Source: Candidatus Altimarinota bacterium (GTDB lineage Bacteria > Patescibacteriota > Gracilibacteria > UBA1369 > LOWO2-01-FULL-3). From it: a DNA stretch of 8,254 bases. Of this stretch, positions 1 to 4,950 are shown in pieces. A program made the translations under genes and the position numbers. Positions within the stretch are counted from its first letter, which is position 1, and the number at the start of each line of letters is the position of its first letter. The notes beneath the pieces are model-generated. The model was given only the letters and a program-made list of their open reading frames with translations, searched no databases and was not told the origin of the DNA. The stretch is taken from positions 3,050 to 11,303 of the forward strand of contig JAOZTS010000014.1 of NCBI GenBank assembly GCA_029939035.1, read 5' to 3'.

Positions 1-2
1 CA

Positions 3-665
3 TGGGTCTTAATCCCATTGCCAAAGAAATACACCGAGCTGCCATCGATATCAGAGCTTCACTTTTTGAGCAACTCAAATTCTGATAAATTTAATGCACA
101 ATCAAGAGTAGAAGGAGTCAATCTGGCCTGGGTAAATGTTGTGGCTACAGTTTTCGAAGATGAAATTATTGGAATTCTCAATCAAGAAATGGACGAAACC
201 CACTACGTAATCGATGACACAGCACTAACAAACAGTAGTGAACTAACTATAGTGATTAAAGGAAAAATAGACACTGAGTGGTCCAAAGATAATGAGAGCG
301 GAATAATCGTACAAACTGATGCAGGTCACAAAATTTACTGGGCAGGACCAAATAAGAGGGTCAGAGCTTCATTCAAGTTTGAAGACGGAAAAAACTTTGT
401 AGTTGATGCATCAAGCTTAAACCAATACACAACAAACGAAGAACAGGTAATTGTCGCAGTATATGATGGACAAACAATGTACCTATACAGAGATGGGGAC
501 CTGATCGATTCAAGAACTGTTGGCAGAACTCTAAAAACAGCAACTGGCCCAACTTCGATAGGAGCCAATTCTGAGGGAGAGAATTTCTTCAAAGGATATC
601 TGAAAGAAGTCTCAATCTACAATAGAGCAATGACACCTGAAGAAATTAAGCTCATAAGCTACTAA
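3..665 (+). CDS. LamG/concanavalin A-like domain surface protein, 5' end outside the window
   Basis: The frame is open from the first complete codon (position 3) and has no stop upstream, so the gene probably begins before the window. A TTG at 18 could be read as a start, but it has no ribosome site and would give a protein without a signal peptide. Counting from that TTG, residues about 70-206 look like a LamG/jelly-roll domain: alternating beta-strands, a DGQTMYLYRDGDLIDS hairpin, the IGAN turn, a GYLKEVSIYNRAMTPEEI strand typical of the end of such domains, then the stop. Residues before 60 are unassigned. Proteins of this family are usually extracellular and bind carbohydrate or protein; the ligand cannot be read from the sequence. 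The stop is TAA, the only one in the window, 2 bp from the stop of the convergent M23-SLH gene. Domain call fairly sure; role unknown. Confidence 0.7.
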   Translation, partial: WVLIPLPKKYTELPSISELHFLSNSNSDKFNAQSRVEGVNLAWVNVVATVFEDEIIGILNQEMDETHYVIDDTALTNSSELTIVIKGKIDTEWSKDNESGIIVQTDAGHKIYWAGPNKRVRASFKFEDGKNFVVDASSLNQYTTNEEQVIVAVYDGQTMYLYRDGDLIDSRTVGRTLKTATGPTSIGANSEGENFFKGYLKEVSIYNRAMTPEEIKLISY

Positions 666-667
666 GC

Positions 668-2533
668 CTATTTCATCACCTGCATCAATTTATAAATTGC
701 GTAAGCAACCTCACCACGGCTCATGCCTTTGTCAGGTTCTAGATATTGTACACTAGAGTCAATAATGCCAAGATCCTTTGCATAAGCAATATACGGAGCA
801 TACCACTCAGTCTTTGGAACATCCTTGTATGGATTTTTAGCAACATCTGGATTTACATCCACACCCATACCAATAAAGAGAATTTTATAAAACTCAGCCT
901 TGTTCACTGTATTTGCAGGTTTGAACGTTCCATCAGAATACCCACTCACAACACCTTTGTTGTAAGCCGTATAAAGATAACCACCATACCATTGAGATTT
1001 GTCAGTATCTGAGAATGGTAAATTTCCAGTAGAAATTTCTTGTTTCAATCCTTCGAAAATAAACTTAATTGCCTCAACTCTACTAACTGTTTGCTCAGGC
1101 TTGAAAGTTCCATCGGGATAACCAGCTACGACACCTTCCATAACCAAATAGTTCACAGCTGTAAAATATTCATGACTCTCTGGTAAATCAGAGAAAGAAA
1201 CTTCTACATCACTTTCGTCTATGTCGAACCACTCTGAAAAATAAGTTTCTCCATTGTACTCGATCATAATTCTATCTTTGCCTGGATCAAGTCTACTAAG
1301 TTCTCCACCCAAGTTTCCATCAAGTCCAAAATCTATATTCCGAACGATAGCAGGTTTTGGTGTAAATCTACCTTTATTTGATTTAATAATGATTTCCCCT
1401 TCAAAACCATCATTGTAAACATCACCATATTGATCTCTCAAAAGTACTGTGAATTCACCACCCTGACCCTCGAAATATACTGACGATATAGCATAATCGA
1501 ATTGTAGAACCGGAGGATCCAAAACAACTTCCTCGACAACTTCTTCAACCACCACCTCTTCGACAACTTCTTCAACGACCTCTTCTGCGACTTCTTCTAC
1601 TACGATCTCCTCTACAACCTCAGGAACATATGAATCAACATCCGTATCGATAGTCGTATCAACAGAAGCACTACCGTCTAAATATTTTTGTACATATTTC
1701 ATTGGACTAATAGTTGTTGAAATTGCACTACTTTGCCCTAGACCTTCGTTTACAGCTGAAAAGAAGTCTAAACCGGCATCAGACGCTTCTGCCCACGTAA
1801 ATGGCCAGTATGGATGCCATGGTGCCGAATCATTATCTATCTGGAAGTGCAAATGTGGAGTAGTTGTTGTCCCAGAATTGCCCGATAATGCAATTTTGTC
1901 TCCTTTGCCTACGATATCGCCTTCATCTACTAAAAGACTTCCCAAGTGACTATAAGAAGAGAATATCGTCTCATTTGCATTTGGATCGTCCAATGAAGGG
2001 AAATTGTTATGCTGAACTACTATGTGATTACCAAACCCTGACGTTTGCGTCACTGCTTTGACCACAGTTCCATTCGCAATAGAATATATAGGAGTACCAC
2101 TTGGGATTTTGATATCAACTGCTGGATGTGATCCAGCATATTCATATCCATCTAACAAATAATTTCCCATATACACAACTGAATAAGTAAGTTTCGCATT
2201 TCTAATAACATCATCAGAAGCATCTCCCCATTCCAAAGTATCTGAGTTTATTTTCAATTGATTAGGATCGTAATAAGGAATACTCATCAGATCTCCGCTA
2301 CTTAACGAACTGTACGAATAGTCCCATTTGTCTGAATCCAGAGCCATCCAATTTGGCACTTGCTGAACTGGATAAACAGTTCCGTTATAAGGTTCATGTT
2401 CTGGATATCCAACTATACTTGTTCGAAGTAAGTAGGACAAATCACCTGCCATAAATGAAGATACGAATATCGCTGAAATTATTAAAATCAACAGAGACAA
2501 ACGTCCACCACTGTGTTTAAGGAACTTTTTCAT
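668..2533 (-). CDS. Exported M23 (LytM-type) peptidase with three C-terminal SLH domains
   Basis: This 621-residue protein is probably a cell-wall endopeptidase that cuts peptidoglycan cross-bridges. Residues 1-30 are a basic start plus hydrophobic segment (LSLLILIISAIFVSSFMAG), a signal peptide or anchor without a clear cleavage site. Residues about 131-233 form an M23 domain with all expected zinc and catalytic residues: H136 and D140 (HPAVD), H196 (SYSHL), H227 and H229 (HLHF), so it should be active. Residues 303-338 are a Val/Glu repeat linker. Residues about 343-440 look like an Ig-like beta domain (EFTVLLRDQYGDVYNDG). Three S-layer homology domains follow at about 447-498, 505-558 and 568-621, with GYPDGTFKP and GYSDGTFKP in the first two and a degenerate third. 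SLH domains bind secondary wall polymers, so the enzyme is likely held at the wall. The ATG at 2533 is preceded by a good promoter but no Shine-Dalgarno sequence. Stop is TAG. Confidence 0.9.
   Translation of the reverse strand: MKKFLKHSGGRLSLLILIISAIFVSSFMAGDLSYLLRTSIVGYPEHEPYNGTVYPVQQVPNWMALDSDKWDYSYSSLSSGDLMSIPYYDPNQLKINSDTLEWGDASDDVIRNAKLTYSVVYMGNYLLDGYEYAGSHPAVDIKIPSGTPIYSIANGTVVKAVTQTSGFGNHIVVQHNNFPSLDDPNANETIFSSYSHLGSLLVDEGDIVGKGDKIALSGNSGTTTTPHLHFQIDNDSAPWHPYWPFTWAEASDAGLDFFSAVNEGLGQSSAISTTISPMKYVQKYLDGSASVDTTIDTDVDSYVPEVVEEIVVEEVAEEVVEEVVEEVVVEEVVEEVVLDPPVLQFDYAISSVYFEGQGGEFTVLLRDQYGDVYNDGFEGEIIIKSNKGRFTPKPAIVRNIDFGLDGNLGGELSRLDPGKDRIMIEYNGETYFSEWFDIDESDVEVSFSDLPESHEYFTAVNYLVMEGVVAGYPDGTFKPEQTVSRVEAIKFIFEGLKQEISTGNLPFSDTDKSQWYGGYLYTAYNKGVVSGYSDGTFKPANTVNKAEFYKILFIGMGVDVNPDVAKNPYKDVPKTEWYAPYIAYAKDLGIIDSSVQYLEPDKGMSRGEVAYAIYKLMQVMK
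1520..1627. repeat. Degenerate tandem repeat encoding a Val/Glu linker
   Basis: Inside the M23-SLH gene, this stretch encodes residues 303-338, almost entirely V and E in EEVVEEVV-like units. At DNA level TCGACAACTTCTTCAAC occurs exactly at 1533-1549 and again at 1560-1576 (27-bp period), with further imperfect copies up to about 1620. The protein segment joins the catalytic half to the Ig-like and SLH half and is probably an extended or helical acidic spacer. Such repeats can change length by slippage. Confidence 0.75.
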
Positions 2534-2542
2534 ATTTATTTT

Positions 2543-2571
2543 TTGTTTTTATTTTAAAAAAAGATTATAAA
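2543..2571 (+). promoter_or_regulatory. Possible promoter of tsaE
   Basis: TTGTTT (2543-2548), a 17-bp spacer and TATAAA (2566-2571) would start transcription near 2578, about 28 nt before the tsaE ATG. The -35 matches only three of six consensus bases, and the region is nearly all A and T, so chance is a real possibility. It would lie face to face with the minus-strand promoter at 2572-2600. Confidence 0.35.
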
Positions 2572-2600
2572 ATTATACCAAATATCGAGAAAAAAATCAA
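2572..2600 (-). promoter_or_regulatory. Promoter of the M23-SLH gene
   Basis: Read on the minus strand: -35 TTGATT (2595-2600), a 17-bp spacer, then -10 TATAAT (2572-2577) preceded by TGG (2578-2580), an extended -10. Transcription would start near 2565, giving a leader of about 32 nt that is A-rich and carries no Shine-Dalgarno. The match is strong, but assignment is by eye only. Confidence 0.65.
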
Positions 2601-2605
2601 TCACC

Positions 2606-3028
2606 ATGCCAATCACAAACAATGAGGAGGAAACACATAGTTTTGCGCAAGTAATTGCCGAAAAAGTGGATGACGGAGGGGTTATCTGCCTGTTTGGCGA
2701 TTTAGGTACAGGGAAAACCACGCTAACAAAAGGAATAGCGAAATGCTTCGGTATCAAAGAAATGACCATAAAAAGCCCAACATACACATATATTCGCAAA
2801 CACGAAGCACAGGACCGAAATATCTACCACATTGACCTATATAGGCTAAATCAAATAGACGAATTGCTTCTTCAGGAAATAGAAGAGCTTTTTGAAAACC
2901 CAAAAAATATCGTAATTATAGAATGGGCTGATAGAATGGAACAGTTCCTGCCAGAGAACAGAATTAACATTCACCTAGAATACATAGATGAAAAAAGAAG
3001 AAGTATTAAAATTGTACGAGGAATTTAG
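2606..3028 (+). CDS. tsaE: tRNA threonylcarbamoyladenosine biosynthesis ATPase TsaE
   Basis: TsaE is the P-loop ATPase that works with TsaB and TsaD to place the t6A modification on A37 of ANN-reading tRNAs in the cytoplasm. The 140-residue product matches the usual family size of about 130-155. Visible motifs are Walker A GDLGTGKT (31-38), the SPTYT switch-like motif (57-61), HIDLYRL (75-81) and IEWADR (105-110), all in the expected order. The ATG at 2606 leaves a normal N-terminus (NEEETHSFAQVIAEK). No Shine-Dalgarno lies in front of it; the nearest purine run, near 2587, is too far away. The 3' end overlaps the next gene by 41 nt in another frame, so the two are probably co-transcribed. 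Partners tsaB, tsaC and tsaD are not in the window. Stop is TAG. Confidence 0.93.
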   Translation: MPITNNEEETHSFAQVIAEKVDDGGVICLFGDLGTGKTTLTKGIAKCFGIKEMTIKSPTYTYIRKHEAQDRNIYHIDLYRLNQIDELLLQEIEELFENPKNIVIIEWADRMEQFLPENRINIHLEYIDEKRRSIKIVRGI

Positions 3029-3572
3029 AGTTCCTGCGCATGTTATCGGCCACATGCAGCAAGTCAGCACGGTATGTGAGGTTCTGGCAGACAACTTAAT
3101 ACGAAACGAAATAAGTGTCAGAAAGAAGCCACTTCTCGATGCAGCATTAGTCCACGACGTCCTCAGGGTCTGCGATTTTCTAGAATTCAAACCAAAATCC
3201 TTTCCACAAGAGGTAACTCAGGAAGATATCAGCAAATGGAAAGAAATCAGAAAAAAATATGGAAAAATTGGCCACATAAAGGCGATGGCACAAATCCTGA
3301 CAGAAAGAGGCGAAGACGAAATAGCCATGTTGGTCACTAAGCACGGTTTTTTTGAAATCGATAACCTAAACACCTGGGAAGAAAGAATAATGTACTACGC
3401 AGACAAGCGTGTTGATGGGGAGAAAATAGTGTCACTAGACAAAAGGTTCAGCGAAGGGCGTAAAAGAAACATGCAAGATGATGATATAGACGAATTGTTA
3501 TTAGAGACCGAAATTAAAGTAAAAACCCTTGAAGAGGAATTTATACAAGCTCTAGGCACACTTCCAATCTAG
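2988..3572 (+). CDS. HD-domain metal-dependent phosphohydrolase
   Basis: This 194-residue protein belongs to the HD superfamily, whose members hydrolyse phosphate esters of nucleotides or related substrates using bound divalent metal. Expected metal ligands are present: H22 (IGHMQQV), H56-D57 (ALVHDVLR), H119 (TKHGF) and D139 (YYADKRV). The WEERIMYYADKRV segment (130-142) is typical of small stand-alone HD proteins of the HDIG type, although here HD is followed by VL rather than IG. The ATG at 2988 is preferred because the next in-frame Met (residue 23) would lose H22, and because KEEVLKLYEEFRVPAHVIGH is a normal N-terminus for this family. That start puts 41 nt inside tsaE, suggesting translational coupling. 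There is no Shine-Dalgarno. The substrate is unknown; a link to tRNA modification is suggested by position only. The stop TAG shares CTAG with the convergent gene. Confidence 0.85.
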   Translation: MKKEEVLKLYEEFRVPAHVIGHMQQVSTVCEVLADNLIRNEISVRKKPLLDAALVHDVLRVCDFLEFKPKSFPQEVTQEDISKWKEIRKKYGKIGHIKAMAQILTERGEDEIAMLVTKHGFFEIDNLNTWEERIMYYADKRVDGEKIVSLDKRFSEGRKRNMQDDDIDELLLETEIKVKTLEEEFIQALGTLPI

Positions 3573-4843
3573 AAGTATGAATTTATAGTTGCTAATGTGG
3601 TTGGTCCAACACGTCCTGCACCATGATCACCAACACTTGCAATAATTTGCTCATCAATTTGAAATGCCAATAGAGCCTCTTGGGTTTGTGCTCCAAAGTA
3701 CTCAGTAGTTAGAGCTCCTGGAAAATATCCATGATCACTCAGGAATTGTTGTAGTTTAATGACCTCAGGGCCTACTAGTCCGTAATCCATTTCATTTAAT
3801 AGATATTTTTGAGCTACTACCTTCTCCTCAGGGACATCAGCTACTAATTCCACTACTTCCTCAGCCACAGGCTCCTCGGCTATCATGACAACCTCTTCCG
3901 TCTTTTCCTTGGTAGTCACCGCAACAAGTACATTTGTATAATTTCTATTTGAAATGATTTCATTCAATCTATCCTTTGTCTTTGGACCAAAAATACCCGC
4001 ACCAAGCGATGTGGCATCTGCTACTAATCCCTGAGATTGCTGAAATTTGTATACAGCATGCATTGTAATTTCACCATAAACACCATTAATATCTCCCTTG
4101 TAGTAATTCAATTGATTTAATTCGGTCTGCAATGAAATAACTGCACTGCTTTGGTCTCCAAATTGCAAAGTCGTTCCAAGTTGATCAGATAATTCAACAT
4201 CAACCTCAGGCTCTACTATTACTTCAGGGACAGGCTCTATGTGTTCGGTAACATCATAGATTTCTGGCTCTCTTTCTTCCTCATAATATACACACTCTTG
4301 AGGAGTAGCCTCTGATTGCGAATAATTAGACAATAAAATTTCCTCTGCGATAGCTGCATTTACCCCGTAAACAGTAACATCAACATTTCGTTTTCCCCAG
4401 TTCAGGGCTCTCTGTAGCCCAATATCTCCATATCCCATCCATATGTCCAATCTGTCATACACACCATTCTCACCATCGTTTTCAACAATTGCTCCTCCAC
4501 GGTCATGTACCGCAACGGTACCTACTCCGGGGATAAACATTTTTGTCCCAAACGAATACGAACTTGGCGCTGCGATCATTCCTGGATAAACAGGTGTGCC
4601 ATCAGCCCCGTTTGTACCATTACCATTCAAACGAATATCTCCTTTATAACTACCAGTTGTGTATTTTTCCTGACAAGGTAGGGGAGAGTAATAAGCTGAA
4701 ATAGTAAATGTCTTTGTATAAACACCATCCAGCTCATCAGCCACAGCCACACTTGGCGCTGGGGATGGTCCTATGGATGTCAAAACCAAGGCAAATATTG
4801 CGAACGTAAACAACTGTCTTCTTAAATATTTTGTTAACTTCAT
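3569..4843 (-). CDS. Secreted 3D-domain protein with two peptidoglycan-binding domains
   Basis: This 424-residue protein is probably a secreted muralytic enzyme. Residues 1-36 form a signal peptide (KLTKYLRRQ, then a hydrophobic core, likely cleavage after AVA at 36). Residues about 43-160 form a 3D domain, the double-psi beta-barrel related to MltA and the C-terminus of resuscitation-promoting factors. It begins FTISAYYSP and carries the three aspartates D114 (HDRGG), D130 and D133 (YDRLDIW). Characterised relatives act as lytic transglycosylases, so activity is inferred. Two PG_binding_1-type domains follow at about 222-297 (VISLQTELNQLNYYKGDING) and 350-422 (VIKLQQFLSDHGYFPG), separated from each other and from the 3D domain by acidic Val/Glu/Pro linkers. 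The only cysteines are C57 and C184. The ATG at 4843 has an extended -10 promoter upstream and an A-rich leader without Shine-Dalgarno. Confidence 0.88.
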   Translation of the reverse strand: MKLTKYLRRQLFTFAIFALVLTSIGPSPAPSVAVADELDGVYTKTFTISAYYSPLPCQEKYTTGSYKGDIRLNGNGTNGADGTPVYPGMIAAPSSYSFGTKMFIPGVGTVAVHDRGGAIVENDGENGVYDRLDIWMGYGDIGLQRALNWGKRNVDVTVYGVNAAIAEEILLSNYSQSEATPQECVYYEEEREPEIYDVTEHIEPVPEVIVEPEVDVELSDQLGTTLQFGDQSSAVISLQTELNQLNYYKGDINGVYGEITMHAVYKFQQSQGLVADATSLGAGIFGPKTKDRLNEIISNRNYTNVLVAVTTKEKTEEVVMIAEEPVAEEVVELVADVPEEKVVAQKYLLNEMDYGLVGPEVIKLQQFLSDHGYFPGALTTEYFGAQTQEALLAFQIDEQIIASVGDHGAGRVGPTTLATINSYF

Positions 4844-4950
4844 TTGTTTTTGTTTTAATTTTTTATTTCATAAAATTATATCACAAAAGGGGATGCCTAT
4901 GGGGAAATAGTCCTTGCCAAATGAAAAAGATGGTTATTTAATCATTTTTA
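4844..4950. other. Intergenic gap between the ATPase gene and the 3D-domain gene
   Basis: This 107-bp gap is the longest non-coding stretch in the window. It holds the extended -10 promoter at 4875-4883 and the C-rich block at 4889-4904. No convincing terminator for the ATPase gene was found; the only inverted repeat near its stop is a 6-bp AT stem with a long loop. The rest is plain AT-rich sequence. Confidence 0.6.
4875..4883 (-). promoter_or_regulatory. Extended -10 promoter of the 3D-domain gene
   Basis: On the minus strand TGATATAAT is a perfect -10 with the TGN extension, and the expected start site near 4868 gives a leader of about 25 nt. No -35 match is found at 16-18 bp spacing; that position holds a C-rich block (4889-4904). 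The sequence TGRTATAATTTTAT is shared with the promoter of the M23-SLH gene. Confidence 0.6.

Noticed and set aside
686..699. Perfect 14-bp palindrome CAATTTATAAATTG just after the LamG/M23-SLH junction
   Set aside because: It is all A/T apart from the ends, lies inside coding sequence, and has no following U-run that would make a terminator; likely chance.
335..1012. Open frames opposite the LamG and SLH coding regions (335-592 minus, 746-1012 plus)
   Set aside because: Both are antisense to clear domains, have no family resemblance, and lack initiation signals.
2990..2998. AAAAAAG as a -1 programmed frameshift site in tsaE
   Set aside because: The heptamer is out of phase with tsaE codons for a classic -1 slip, and the HD frame is +1, so only base loss or slippage would join the genes.
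4921..4941. Tiny plus-strand frame ATG...TAA (six codons, MKKMVI) in the 107-bp gap
   Set aside because: Too short, with no ribosome site or promoter in that direction; expected by chance in AT-rich DNA.
4920..4950. Possible terminator after the type IV secretion-like ATPase gene
   Set aside because: The best stem is AAATGA with TCATTT across a 17-base loop; no GC pairs beyond one and no proper U-run.
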